From Gemmatimonadaceae bacterium (lineage in GTDB: Bacteria > Gemmatimonadota > Gemmatimonadetes > Gemmatimonadales > Gemmatimonadaceae), in contig JBBJNV010000013.1 of NCBI GenBank assembly GCA_037721215.1, positions 40,413 through 104,412 on the forward strand: 64,000 nt of DNA, read 5' to 3'. Positions 43,909-53,055 of the stretch are shown here, piece by piece. Under the pieces are notes generated by a model. It saw nothing but the letters and a program-made list of their open reading frames with translations. It was not told the DNA's origin and did not search any database. Each line of letters starts with the position of its first letter. Positions within the stretch are counted from its first letter, which is position 1. A program made the position numbers and the translations under genes.

Positions 43909-45181
43909 CTCGGATGAAATCATGCGCCGCTCGCGCGAAATTTTCCCAGGCGGGGTCAATTCCCCGGTGCGTGCTTTCGGCGGCGTTGGTGGCAATCCGG
44001 TAGTAGCGCGTAGCGGCAAGGGGGCTTATGTCTGCGACGCCGACGGCAACGAGTACATAGACTTTGTCTTATCATGGGGGCCGCTCGTACTTGGCCACGC
44101 GCATCCCATGGTGCTGGACGCCATCCACAACGCGATGCACGACGGCACCAGTTTTGGAATGCCGTCGGAGCTCGAGGTGCAGCTCGCCGAGCTGATCCGT
44201 TTGCGAATGCCGCACGTCGAGATGCTCCGGTTCGTTTCGAGTGGAACGGAGGCGACCATGAGTGCAATTCGTGTCGCGCGCGCATTCACCGCGCGCGATG
44301 CGATCGTGAAATTCGCGGGCTGCTATCATGGCCACGCCGATTCCTTTCTTGTCCGGGCGGGGTCTGGCGTTGCGACACTCGGGCTCGCTGATTCTCCAGG
44401 CGTTCCTGCCGCGCTTGCTTCTCTCACGCTGACGGCCCCTTTCAACGACCTCGCTGCGACGCGCGATCTGGTCCGAACCGCGAAAGGCGGAGTAGCGGCA
44501 ATCATCGTCGAGCCGGTGGTGGGAAATGCAGGATTTATCGCGCCAACAGCGGAGTTTCTTCCGGGGTTACGGGAAATCGCTGACGAATGGGGCGCGCTGC
44601 TCGTCTTTGACGAGGTGATGACTGGTTTCAGGATCGCGCCCGGCGGTGCGCAGGAGCGCTTCGGTGTAACGGCCGATATCACGACTCTGGGAAAAGTGAT
44701 CGGCGGCGGGTTACCGGCCGCAGCCTATGGCGGACGCAGAGAAATCATGGAGCGGGTTGCACCGGCGGGGCCTGTGTATCAGGCCGGCACACTTTCGGGC
44801 AATCCACTCGCGATGGCCGCCGGGCTCGCGACCCTGACGGCTCTCACGCGCGACCTCCATGAAATCATTGAACGGCGTACGGCAACGCTTGTCTCCGGGT
44901 TGCGGGAGATGGGTGCGCGGCTGGGCGTTCCAATCACGGCGGAATCAGCCGGCTCGATGTGGGGTTTTTTCTTCAGCGATGCACCAGTCCATGACTTCGA
45001 ATCTGCGAAAGGGAGTGATATGAAAATGTTCAGACGGTTTTTTCACGCCGCACTCGACCGGGGCGTGTATCTGGCTCCGTCGGCATTCGAAGCGGGCTTC
45101 ATGTCAGCTGCGCACGGCGACGCAGTGGTGGGGCACGCGCTTTCGCGGATGGAAGACGCGATGCTGAGTGCCCGTGCATAG
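43898..45181 (+). CDS. hemL: Glutamate-1-semialdehyde 2,1-aminomutase
   Basis: The 427-residue PLP enzyme turns glutamate-1-semialdehyde into 5-aminolevulinate in the C5 route of haem synthesis. Signature blocks are FPGGVNSPVRAFGGVGG, YIDFVLSWGPLVLGHAHP, LLVFDEVMTGFR and the PLP lysine K266 in TTLGKVIGGGLPAAAYGG. Length is typical. It starts within the last codons of rimO, implying coupling, and overlaps the SpoIID-like gene at its own end. The organism therefore uses the tRNA-Glu route to haem. Confidence 0.96.
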   Translation: MGANSDEIMRRSREIFPGGVNSPVRAFGGVGGNPVVARSGKGAYVCDADGNEYIDFVLSWGPLVLGHAHPMVLDAIHNAMHDGTSFGMPSELEVQLAELIRLRMPHVEMLRFVSSGTEATMSAIRVARAFTARDAIVKFAGCYHGHADSFLVRAGSGVATLGLADSPGVPAALASLTLTAPFNDLAATRDLVRTAKGGVAAIIVEPVVGNAGFIAPTAEFLPGLREIADEWGALLVFDEVMTGFRIAPGGAQERFGVTADITTLGKVIGGGLPAAAYGGRREIMERVAPAGPVYQAGTLSGNPLAMAAGLATLTALTRDLHEIIERRTATLVSGLREMGARLGVPITAESAGSMWGFFFSDAPVHDFESAKGSDMKMFRRFFHAALDRGVYLAPSAFEAGFMSAAHGDAVVGHALSRMEDAMLSARA

Positions 45182-46484
45182 GGCGGCGGCGATTGCGCTT
45201 GCCGGCGCCGTTGCATGTGCATCAGCGTTGCCGCGGGGGGGCGACCAACCCGGTTCGGACCCCGATGCCGTTTCCGCCGCGGATCGCAGCGACCAGCCGG
45301 TCAGGGTGGCACTGGCGATTGCGGCGCGATCGCCGAAAATTGGCGGCACCGGCTCCTGGGCGATTTACAATCGCAACAGTGCCAACCTGGTTACCCGCGG
45401 CACCGCCGGCACTACAATGCGGGTGGAAAGGCGCAACGGGCAGCTGGTCGCCATTAGAGAAGATGGTTCGGTAACGTCGCGATTCACGGGGCCGTTGATC
45501 GTGCGCGCTGCAACCCCCGGGACGTTTCTCACCCATGAGGGCAAACGCTACCGGGGCGAGTTCGTCATTACGCCGAGTGCCGATGCAATTCTTGTCGTGA
45601 ATCGCCTCGGTGTGGAATCCTACTTGAGGGGGGTGGTTCCGCTCGAAATCGGAAATCGCATCGCTGGCGAAGAGGCAGCGGTGGAGGCGCAGGCAGTCGC
45701 TGCGCGGAGTTACTCTTACATAAAGATGGCCGAAGCCGGAAGCCGCGCGTTTGATATGTACTCGTCGGTTCAGGATCAGGTGTACGGCGGTGCAGACGCT
45801 GAAAAACCGATGGCCGACGCTGCGGTGGCGACAACCGCGAATATGGTCTTGCGGTACGGCGGAAGGATTGTCAACACTCCGTACAGCTCCACGTGCGGGG
45901 GCAGCACGGCAGCGGTGCAGGAAGTCTGGTGGCGCGAATCTCCCAAGCCGCATCTCCAGCCGGTAAGCGATCGAGTTCCCGGCTCCGACAAGTTCTATTG
46001 CGACGCATCACCCCGGTTCCGCTGGACCAGCACATTCGAGAAAAGCGAGCTGAAGGAAACTCTTGAAAAATATCTGGGCCAGTACACGAGAGGGGCTGAG
46101 CCAAGCGTTGCGCCGAACCCCACCGCCCCGCGGGTCTCGGTGGGCACTGTGAGGTCGTCGCGGGTGGAGGGCCGGACGGCGTCGGACCGCGTCTCCACGC
46201 TCAGCGTTCAGACGTCGGGCGGCAACTATGCGCTTCGGGGCAACGATATCAGATTTGTTCTGCGCACACCGACAGGAACAATTCTCAACAGTACGTATTT
46301 CACTGCTGAAACCACCATCGACGGCTCGGGCGAGGTCTCCCGGCTGACGCTTCGCGGCGGCGGCTACGGCCATGGAATCGGAATGTGCCAGTGGGGTGCC
46401 ATCGGCAGGGCGCGCGCAGGACAGGATTATCGCACCATTCTCACCACGTACTATCCCGGCACGACCGTCGGAAGCGTGAATTGA
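45168..46484 (+). CDS. SpoIID/LytB-domain protein
   Basis: The 438-residue exported protein has a short N-terminal hydrophobic segment with a Cys (GAVACAS) that could be a poor lipobox. A SpoIID/LytB domain follows, with VNRLGVESYLRGVVPLEI, EAQAVAARSYSY and the C-terminal GGGYGHGIGMCQWGA signature. SpoIID is a peptidoglycan lytic transglycosylase in Bacillus sporulation, and LytB-type homologues enhance amidases; in a diderm it probably trims septal or side-wall peptidoglycan. Starts GTG 45168 or 45174, inside the end of hemL. Confidence 0.88.
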   Translation: MPVHRAAAIALAGAVACASALPRGGDQPGSDPDAVSAADRSDQPVRVALAIAARSPKIGGTGSWAIYNRNSANLVTRGTAGTTMRVERRNGQLVAIREDGSVTSRFTGPLIVRAATPGTFLTHEGKRYRGEFVITPSADAILVVNRLGVESYLRGVVPLEIGNRIAGEEAAVEAQAVAARSYSYIKMAEAGSRAFDMYSSVQDQVYGGADAEKPMADAAVATTANMVLRYGGRIVNTPYSSTCGGSTAAVQEVWWRESPKPHLQPVSDRVPGSDKFYCDASPRFRWTSTFEKSELKETLEKYLGQYTRGAEPSVAPNPTAPRVSVGTVRSSRVEGRTASDRVSTLSVQTSGGNYALRGNDIRFVLRTPTGTILNSTYFTAETTIDGSGEVSRLTLRGGGYGHGIGMCQWGAIGRARAGQDYRTILTTYYPGTTVGSVN

Positions 46485-46548
46485 GCGAGTCACGCGGCAT
46501 GGAGATCGAAAGCGGCGGTATTCCACCGATCACGAGGCCGGAGTTGTA

Positions 46549-47550
46549 ATGCCTGACGACATCCGACTCGGCCTGGTTGGAGCCGGCGCTATCGCGCAGC
46601 TTGCGCACCTCCCGGTCTTGTCGCGCATTCGCGGCGCGCAACTCGTCGCCATTTGCGACAACGACGGACCCAAGGCCGGCGCGCTCGCTCAGCGAATGGG
46701 CGTGCCCGATGTGTTCACCGACATCGACGAGCTGCTTGATTTTGACCAGCTCGACGCAGTCGTGGTTGCAACGCCGAATCATCTTCATGAGCCACATGTT
46801 CTGCGGGCCCTGAAATCGCGCGTGCATGTTCTTTGTGAGCGGCCACTGTCGCTTACGTCGGGCGGGGTGCGGCGCATTCTCGACACTGCGGAGAAAGCCG
46901 GCCGCATGGTCGTGGTGGGCAACAACCATCGTTTTCGCAGCGACGTTCAACAGCTGAGCAGGTTCCTGCTGGGCGGTGAGCTGGGGCGGCTTATCGGAAT
47001 GCGCGGCGGACAATACCAGTTTCGGACTGCGCAGCAGGGATGGCGAGCCAGCAAGGCGGAAGCTGGAGGCGGGGCGTTTCTGGAATACGGATATCCCATT
47101 CTCGACCTCGCACTGTGGCTGTCCGATTTCCCTGAGCCAGTTCGGGTCAGCGCGCAAATGGATCGGTCGCGACCGGGCGCCGTCGAGGACACGATGCTCG
47201 TGCAGCTCGAGTGCGCGAACAAGGTGAGCTTCAGCATTGATGTGTCGTGGGCTTATGTCGGTCAGGAGGAACGCTGGTGGTTCGAGGTACTGTCGAGCAG
47301 GGGCAGTGCACGTCTCTCGCCATTGCGGGTAGTCAAGGAGCTCAACGGCCGTCCCACCAACGTCTCACCGACCGGCGCGGCTGCGCGAGAGAGCGTGTTC
47401 CTCCAGTCGTATCGTGCCGAGCTTGCGCACTTTGTTGCCGTGGTTAAGGAAGAGATCGCTTATGAGCCGCCGGACGACCAGCTCAAGGTGATGAGGGTCA
47501 TGGAGGCGATCTACAAATCGGCCGACGAGGGTCGTGAGATAACGTTTTGA
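46549..47550 (+). CDS. Gfo/Idh/MocA family NAD(P)-dependent oxidoreductase
   Basis: The 333-residue protein has the N-terminal Rossmann motif GLVGAGAIAQ, VVVATPNHLHEPH, and the catalytic-region block VLCERPLSLT, where the usual EKP lysine is Arg (ERP). The C-terminal Gfo-type beta-sheet domain is present. Loss of the EKP lysine, which normally aids catalysis, may change activity. Family members act on sugars and their derivatives; the substrate cannot be told here. A GGAG ribosome site lies five bases before the ATG. The stop overlaps the next gene (TTGA). Confidence 0.88.
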   Translation: MPDDIRLGLVGAGAIAQLAHLPVLSRIRGAQLVAICDNDGPKAGALAQRMGVPDVFTDIDELLDFDQLDAVVVATPNHLHEPHVLRALKSRVHVLCERPLSLTSGGVRRILDTAEKAGRMVVVGNNHRFRSDVQQLSRFLLGGELGRLIGMRGGQYQFRTAQQGWRASKAEAGGGAFLEYGYPILDLALWLSDFPEPVRVSAQMDRSRPGAVEDTMLVQLECANKVSFSIDVSWAYVGQEERWWFEVLSSRGSARLSPLRVVKELNGRPTNVSPTGAAARESVFLQSYRAELAHFVAVVKEEIAYEPPDDQLKVMRVMEAIYKSADEGREITF

Positions 47551-48992
47551 TCCGCCGCCGACACTCGGCGACGATCCTCAGCCTGCTCGTCCCACTTGCG
47601 CGAAGGCTGAATTCGATGACGGTCGCTCTGGTTATCCATGCATCGATTACCGGCGCGACCACTGCTCCGGCATGGGGTCAGGGCGCGGTTCCCCCTCAGG
47701 GTGCCGCAACGGCAAGCGCCCCCGGAGAGAAAATGCGCCCCGCATCGGCCGATACCGCAGTCCCTGCAAATGCGGAGCCCGGGGCAAACCTGACCGTTCA
47801 CCTTCTGACAATGGGCCACGGCGACCTCGTCTGGGAAAAATTCGGCCATAACGCGATCTGGATACAGAATGCGTCAGCCAACGTCGACGTCATCTATCAC
47901 TGGGGGCTGTTCGATTTCGCCGATGCGGACTTCATGTCCAACTTTCTAAAGGGCGATATGCGCTACTCCATGGGCGCTTTCGACCTTGCGGGAACGATTG
48001 ACGCGTATCGGCAGGCGAATCGGACCGTATGGGCGCAGCGATTGAATCTGTCGCCCGCGGAGCGTCACCGGCTCAACGAGTTCCTGATGCGGAACAACCT
48101 CCCCGAGAATCGGAAATACTCCTACGATTACTACCGCGATAACTGCTCTACGCGCGTACGAGACGCGCTTGACTTCGCGCTGGGCGGAACCATCGGCAGA
48201 GCGTCGAAACTTCGTGCCTCAGGCGCGTCGTATCGGTTTCATACGGAACGGCTGACTCAGGATGACGCGCTGGTCCATACCGGCACTCTCGCTGCTCTCG
48301 GGCATCCTGTAGACGAGCCCATTTCGAATTGGGAGGAAATGTTTCTTCCAGTGAAGCTGATGGAGCACCTGCGGTCGGTGGCAGTAACGAGCTCAAGCGG
48401 TGTGCCCGCACCACTGGTGTCTGACGAGCGCGTGCTGTTTCAGGCAACGCGCGCGCCTGAGGCGTCGAAGGTCACACGAGGTCCTGCAGGAGTCATCATT
48501 CTCGTAACATTCGTACTGCTCGTTGCGGGGGCAATGTGGGCCTTTTCGATACGACGTGGAGGCTTCGCGCGGCCGGTGCTTGGGCTCGCTGCGATCTGGA
48601 GTGTCGTTGCCGGAGTGCTGGGCATTGTGCTCGCCGGCCTGTGGATGGCCACCAATCATGTGTACAGCTACAGAAACGAGAATCTGCTCCAGGCTACACC
48701 ATTGTCATTGATCCTCGCCATCATGCTCGTTCACCTGCTCTGGCGAACGAAGGCATCGCGAGCAGTCGCCGACCGGGCGAAGCCACTTGCAAGTGCGGCA
48801 GTGATGTCCGCCATCATTGCAGCGTTGTCTATTCTGGGTTTCGCAATGCAGATTCTGCCAGTCTTCGACCAGACAAATGGTTCGATCATCGCGCTCGCGA
48901 TGCCACTGCACCTCGGCGTAGCTGCGGTGCTTACCGCTTTGTTGCGCCAACACCGCCAGTCAGGTTTGCGACAACCCCGGGAAGACGGATGA
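47547..48992 (+). CDS. DUF4105 (Lnb N-terminal-like) membrane protein
   Basis: The 481-residue protein has a signal or anchor segment (about 1-45), a periplasmic DUF4105 domain (about 80-290) and four to five C-terminal helices (about 320-470). The domain holds VWEKFGHNAIWI and YDYYRDNCSTRVRDALD, giving the His and Cys expected for a papain-like catalytic pair. DUF4105 is the N-terminal domain of Lnb, recently reported as a lipoprotein N-acyltransferase in Bacteroidetes, so this may be an alternative lipoprotein acyltransferase. The TTG overlapping the upstream stop is used; an ATG at 47616 is an alternative. Downstream is a lipoprotein. Confidence 0.8.
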   Translation: MIRRRHSATILSLLVPLARRLNSMTVALVIHASITGATTAPAWGQGAVPPQGAATASAPGEKMRPASADTAVPANAEPGANLTVHLLTMGHGDLVWEKFGHNAIWIQNASANVDVIYHWGLFDFADADFMSNFLKGDMRYSMGAFDLAGTIDAYRQANRTVWAQRLNLSPAERHRLNEFLMRNNLPENRKYSYDYYRDNCSTRVRDALDFALGGTIGRASKLRASGASYRFHTERLTQDDALVHTGTLAALGHPVDEPISNWEEMFLPVKLMEHLRSVAVTSSSGVPAPLVSDERVLFQATRAPEASKVTRGPAGVIILVTFVLLVAGAMWAFSIRRGGFARPVLGLAAIWSVVAGVLGIVLAGLWMATNHVYSYRNENLLQATPLSLILAIMLVHLLWRTKASRAVADRAKPLASAAVMSAIIAALSILGFAMQILPVFDQTNGSIIALAMPLHLGVAAVLTALLRQHRQSGLRQPREDG

Positions 48993-50677
48993 GCCGTCTG
49001 CTTGGGAGTCTCGTGATTGTTGTCCCACTTCTCGCTTTCGCGCTCACAGGATGCGCCATGTCGATGACGCCACCCGGTGTTCCAACTCTCGCGATTGTGA
49101 ATGCAAAGATCTGGACCGCAAATCCGCGGCAGCCGTGGGCTGACGCTGTGGCGGTGAGCGGTGACCGTATAATCGCCGTCGGATCGAGTGCCGAGATTTC
49201 GAAGCTGGCTGGAGTGACCCCAGGAGCAAGAGTCATCGATGCCAGGGGAGGCATGGTCGCACCCGGATTTATCGACTCACATGTGCATTTTATCGACGGC
49301 GGATTTCGGCTTGCGTCGGTTCAGTTGCGCAATGCGAAAACGCCGGCTGCGTTCATTGCTGCCATAAAAGCCTACGCTGCTACCGTCCCTCCCGGTACGT
49401 GGATCACCGGCGGTGACTGGGATCATATGAACTGGGGAGGCGAGCTTCCGCGCCGCGACTGGATCGACTCGGTGACGCCCAATAATCCGGTGTGGATTTC
49501 GCGGCTGGATGGTCACATGGCGCTGGCGAATAGCGACGCGCTTGCAAAAGGCGGAGTGACAAGCGCTACCGGCAACATCGATGGTGGTTCGATAGTCCGG
49601 GACGCGAGCGGCAAACCGACTGGAATTCTCAAGGACAACGCGCAGACCCTGGTCAATTCGGTCGAGCCGCCTGCGACGGCGCAGCAGAACGATCGGGCAC
49701 TGGAGGCGGCGATGCAGTATGTCGCCGAGCGCGGCGTCACGTCGGTTCATAACATGGGTGGCTTCGGCGATCTTGCGACGTTCGATCGTTCGCGGGCAGC
49801 GGGGAAGCTGATCACGCGAATCTACGCTGTCACTCCAATCGCGCAGTGGGCGAGGCTGCGCGACACGGTGGCGCGACGCGGCGGCGGCGATCACTGGGTT
49901 CGCATTGGCGGGCTCAAGGGTTTCGTGGATGGATCGCTTGGCTCACACACGGCAGCAATGCTGGCGCCCTACAGCGATACGCCGGCCGATTCCGGCTTTC
50001 TGGTAGAAACAGAGAAAGATCTTTATCAGTGGGCGTCTGCCGGGGACAAGGCAGGCCTGCAAATGATCGTTCACGCAATCGGGGACCGTGCAATCAGAAC
50101 CCAGCTCGACGTATTCGAGCGCGTGGCGCGTGAGAACGGCCCGCGGGACCGCCGGTTCAGAATCGAGCACGCACAGCATATTGATCCCGCAGACATCCCT
50201 CGCTTTGCGCGTCTCAGCGTCATCCCGAGCATGCAGCCCTACCATGCGATCGATGACGGGCGATGGGCAGAAAAAGTGATCGGACGCGAACGTAGCAAGG
50301 GCACGTATGCATTTCGGTCACTGACGGACGCCGGTGCGAAGATCGCGTTTGGGAGCGACTGGTTCGTGGCTCCCCCAACACCTCTCGAGGGAATCTACGC
50401 GGCGGTAACCCGTCGGACGCTGGACGACATGCACCCGGATGGCTGGATTCCTGAACAAAAGATCGGAGTCGAAGACGCACTGCGCGCGTATACGAGGAAC
50501 GGCGCGTATGCGTCGCACGAGGAGGAAGCGAAGGGCTCCATCGAACGCGGGAAGCTTGCTGATCTGGTCCTCATCGATCGTGACCTGACGAGCGTTGCGC
50601 CGGAGGCGATACGCGAGGCGAGCGTGTTGATGACGATCGTCGGCGGGCGGGTTGTGTATGAAGCGCGAGCGCGCTGA
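48989..50677 (+). CDS. Amidohydrolase family 3 (YtcJ-like) lipoprotein
   Basis: The 562-residue protein begins with a signal and lipobox (LLAFALTGCAM), so it should be a lipoprotein. The rest is an amidohydrolase of the metal-dependent TIM-barrel superfamily: DSHVHFIDGG is the first metal-binding motif. Later motifs are the IVHAIGDRAI block and the GSDWFVAPPTPLEGI block at the end of the barrel. The YtcJ/exoenzyme-regulatory group hydrolyses unknown amide substrates. The ATG at 48989 overlaps the DUF4105 stop (ATGA), so the much longer upstream frame is ignored. A lipoprotein beside a possible lipoprotein acyltransferase may be coincidence. Confidence 0.9.
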   Translation: MSRLLGSLVIVVPLLAFALTGCAMSMTPPGVPTLAIVNAKIWTANPRQPWADAVAVSGDRIIAVGSSAEISKLAGVTPGARVIDARGGMVAPGFIDSHVHFIDGGFRLASVQLRNAKTPAAFIAAIKAYAATVPPGTWITGGDWDHMNWGGELPRRDWIDSVTPNNPVWISRLDGHMALANSDALAKGGVTSATGNIDGGSIVRDASGKPTGILKDNAQTLVNSVEPPATAQQNDRALEAAMQYVAERGVTSVHNMGGFGDLATFDRSRAAGKLITRIYAVTPIAQWARLRDTVARRGGGDHWVRIGGLKGFVDGSLGSHTAAMLAPYSDTPADSGFLVETEKDLYQWASAGDKAGLQMIVHAIGDRAIRTQLDVFERVARENGPRDRRFRIEHAQHIDPADIPRFARLSVIPSMQPYHAIDDGRWAEKVIGRERSKGTYAFRSLTDAGAKIAFGSDWFVAPPTPLEGIYAAVTRRTLDDMHPDGWIPEQKIGVEDALRAYTRNGAYASHEEEAKGSIERGKLADLVLIDRDLTSVAPEAIREASVLMTIVGGRVVYEARAR

Positions 50678-50678
50678 T

Positions 50679-50702
50679 CGAGTTCACACAGTCGTGAACT
50701 CG
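50679..50702 (+). terminator. Perfect hairpin after the amidohydrolase gene
   Basis: A perfect 9-bp stem (CGAGTTCAC paired with GTGAACTCG) with a 6-base loop begins one base after the stop codon. No T-run follows, so it may be a factor-assisted terminator or an RNA-stabilising end. Confidence 0.5.
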
Positions 50703-50758
50703 TGGTCCCATTGGTCTTTGCCCAGCCCAGGGGGCTTGCTGCGTCAGTCGCTCGCGGA

Positions 50759-50787
50759 TTGAAAATCGGGCTGCTTTCCGCCATATT
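50759..50787 (+). promoter_or_regulatory. Sigma-70-type promoter of the rpmE operon
   Basis: TTGAAA at 50759-50764 and CATATT at 50782-50787 are spaced by 17 bases, close to the housekeeping consensus. Transcription would begin near 50794, leaving a leader of about 27 bases with a strong GGAGGG ribosome site at 50808-50813. Confidence 0.6.
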
Positions 50788-50820
50788 TGCATGCTGTCCC
50801 AGAGCCCGGAGGGTTTAAAC

Positions 50821-51060
50821 ATGAAATCAGAAATTCATCCGGTGTATGCCACCGCGAATGTCAAGTGCGCGTGCGGCAACACCTATCAGACTCGTTCGAC
50901 GATAGCGGAAATCCATACCGATATCTGCGCCCAGTGTCACCCTTTCTTCACTGGCAAGCAGAAGCTCGTTGACACTGCTGGTCGCGTCGAGCGCTTTCGT
51001 CAGAAATATGCTTCCCGAACTTCGACTGCGCCCGCCGCTTCGGCGACGCCGGAAAGCTGA
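50821..51060 (+). CDS. rpmE: 50S ribosomal protein L31
   Basis: The 79-residue protein is a zinc-type L31, starting [20 protein letters not shown] and keeping the cysteines CAC and [13 protein letters not shown]. The alternative L31 used under zinc starvation lacks these. GGAGGG lies seven bases before the ATG. The last 15 residues are Ala/Ser/Thr-rich and disordered. Its stop overlaps a CTG that is the likely start of prfA, placing ribosome and termination genes in one operon. Confidence 0.95.
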   Translation: MKSEIHPVYATANVKCACGNTYQTRSTIAEIHTDICAQCHPFFTGKQKLVDTAGRVERFRQKYASRTSTAPAASATPES

Positions 51061-52121
51061 GCCTTCGTGATCGCCTTGCCGACGCGCTCGCGCGCGCCGG
51101 TGAGGTCGAGAAACAGCTGTCCGACCCGAAGACGGTAAAGGATGCCCAGCGAATGACAACGCTGGGTCGCGAGCATCGCCATCTGACTCCGCTCGTTGAA
51201 ATGTCGGGAACGCTTCAGAGGTATGACAACGAGCTCGCCGAAGTGCGCGAGCTCGTTCTCGCAGACGACCCGGAAATGGCGGCGGAGGCCCGTGCCGAGC
51301 AGGGTCGGCTCGAAGACGCGACCGCTCAGCTCGAGGCACGCATCAAGCCCGCTCTCATTCCGCATGATCCCCTCGACGACAGGCCTGCAATCGTCGAGAT
51401 TCGTGCCGGCACCGGGGGCGACGAGGCGGCCATTTTTGCCGCCGATCTTTACCGGATGTACATCCGGTTTGCGGAACGCCGGGGGTGGAGAATCGAGACC
51501 ATTTCCCATTCGGAAGGCACTTTGGGCGGAATCAAGGAAGCAATCTTCAAGGTCAAGGGCGAGGGCGTATTTGGAACGATGCGCTGGGAGTCAGGCGTCC
51601 ACCGCGTGCAGCGGGTACCCGTAACGGAAAATCAGGGCCGGATCCACACCTCAGCCGCAACCGTCGCCGTTCTGCCAGAGGCCGAGGAAATCGATATGAA
51701 AATCGAGGACAAGGACCTCCGGATCGATGTATTCCGTGCGTCAGGCCCTGGCGGCCAGAGTGTGAACACAACCGATTCGGCTGTTCGCATCACACATATT
51801 CCCTCGAATATCGTCGTCAGCCAGCAGGACCAGAAGTCACAGCTTCAGAACAAACTCAAAGGGATGGAAGTTCTTCGCGCGCGCCTGCTTGATCTTCGCA
51901 TCGCCGAGCAGGAAGCAGAGCGGTCGCGCATGCGCAGAACGCAGGTGGGAACAGGAGACCGATCGGCGAAAATCCGGACGTATAATTTTCCGCAGAATCG
52001 AGTGACCGATCATCGGATCGGGTTCACCATGCATGAGCTGACCCACGTTCTTGACGGGGACATCGACCCCGTTGTCGAAGCGCTGAAGCACGCCGACGTC
52101 GAAGACCGTCTCAGTGAGTAG
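51057..52121 (+). CDS. prfA: Peptide chain release factor 1 (probable CTG start)
   Basis: RF1 reads UAA and UAG. The anticodon-like PxT motif is PVT in [14 protein letters not shown], and the catalytic GGQ is in [16 protein letters not shown]. The first standard start (ATG 51153) would delete about 32 residues that clearly belong: upstream in frame lie [20 protein letters not shown] and PKTVKDAQ, the classic RF1 N-terminus. Between this homology and the frame's previous stop no ATG, GTG or TTG occurs. CTG 51057 overlaps the rpmE stop (CTGA) and gives 354 residues, a normal RF1 length, so I use it. PrmC, which methylates the GGQ glutamine, is encoded next. Confidence 0.93.
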   Translation: MSLRDRLADALARAGEVEKQLSDPKTVKDAQRMTTLGREHRHLTPLVEMSGTLQRYDNELAEVRELVLADDPEMAAEARAEQGRLEDATAQLEARIKPALIPHDPLDDRPAIVEIRAGTGGDEAAIFAADLYRMYIRFAERRGWRIETISHSEGTLGGIKEAIFKVKGEGVFGTMRWESGVHRVQRVPVTENQGRIHTSAATVAVLPEAEEIDMKIEDKDLRIDVFRASGPGGQSVNTTDSAVRITHIPSNIVVSQQDQKSQLQNKLKGMEVLRARLLDLRIAEQEAERSRMRRTQVGTGDRSAKIRTYNFPQNRVTDHRIGFTMHELTHVLDGDIDPVVEALKHADVEDRLSE

Positions 52122-53028
52122 GGTGACTCGCACGTCGCGGTCATTCCGCGCGCCCGACCCACCCGTTCTCCCGGTGATGGAGGAGCTCACGAGTTCCCTT
52201 CGGCTGGCCGGCATTCCCGATCCGCGCCGCGTAGCGAGCGACATTATCGCGGCGCTGATGGACGTCCCGCGCTCATGGCCGATGATGAACGGCGAAATGA
52301 TCCTCGACCCGGAAATCGTTGAAGCTGCGCGAGAGTCGGCTCGGATGCTCGGACGGGGCGCACCATTCGCGTATGCGGTCGGCTCGGCACCGTTTCGTCA
52401 CCTGTCGCTCCGGGTTGACGAGAGAGTGTTGATTCCGCGTCCCGAAACGGAAGTACTTGTCGACGGCATTCTTGAACGAATGCGCGCCCGATACGGGCCG
52501 TCAGAGCGGTGGGGGACGGCGGTGGACGTCGGGACAGGCTCTGGTGCGATTGCACTCGCGTTAGCCAGCGAAGGCCGGTTCGATCATGTCATTGCGACAG
52601 ACACCTCGCTCGACGCGTTGAACGTCGCACGAAGTAATGCGCTCGACCTGGCGCAGGGAGTTGCGCGCTCAATCGAGTTTCGCCATGGATCGTTCATGGC
52701 CCCGCTTGCGGGTGTAAGGGCGACGCTGGTGGTCTCCAACCCGCCATACGTGTCGTTCGATGAAATCGAATTGCTGCCGGCCAGCGTGCGGGACTGGGAG
52801 CCGCCGCTTGCGCTCTTCAGCGGGGCGAACGGCATGTTTGCCACGTCCGCCATTGTACGCGAGAGTGCTGGCATTCTTCTCAGCGGGGGGCTGCTGGCGC
52901 TCGAAGTCGATGAGACAAGGGCATCGCTGGTCGCGGAGCTGATCATGTCGAGCCATTGCTATACCGCTGTCGCGGTCGGACTCGATCTTACCGGACGCGA
53001 GCGTTTCGTGTTCGCGTCACGACTCTGA
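52114..53028 (+). CDS. prmC: Release factor glutamine methyltransferase PrmC
   Basis: The 304-residue enzyme N5-methylates the glutamine of the GGQ motif in RF1 and RF2. It has an N-terminal helical domain (about 1-105), then the SAM motif AVDVGTGSGAIALALA and the catalytic VVSNPPYVSFDE; the RPETEVLVD segment is typical of PrmC. The GTG start overlaps the prfA stop by eight bases, so enzyme and substrate are made together. It may start a little downstream at an ATG near codon 22. The final beta-strands are normal. Confidence 0.95.
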   Translation: MSRVTRTSRSFRAPDPPVLPVMEELTSSLRLAGIPDPRRVASDIIAALMDVPRSWPMMNGEMILDPEIVEAARESARMLGRGAPFAYAVGSAPFRHLSLRVDERVLIPRPETEVLVDGILERMRARYGPSERWGTAVDVGTGSGAIALALASEGRFDHVIATDTSLDALNVARSNALDLAQGVARSIEFRHGSFMAPLAGVRATLVVSNPPYVSFDEIELLPASVRDWEPPLALFSGANGMFATSAIVRESAGILLSGGLLALEVDETRASLVAELIMSSHCYTAVAVGLDLTGRERFVFASRL

Positions 53029-53055
53029 TGCAGAGTATCACTGAGGGAAAAATGG

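Noticed and set aside
51008..51070. ATG at 51008 (MLPELRL...) as prfA start
   Set aside because: MLPEL recalls RF1 starts, but it lies in another frame and stops at 51068-51070 without reaching the RF1 frame.
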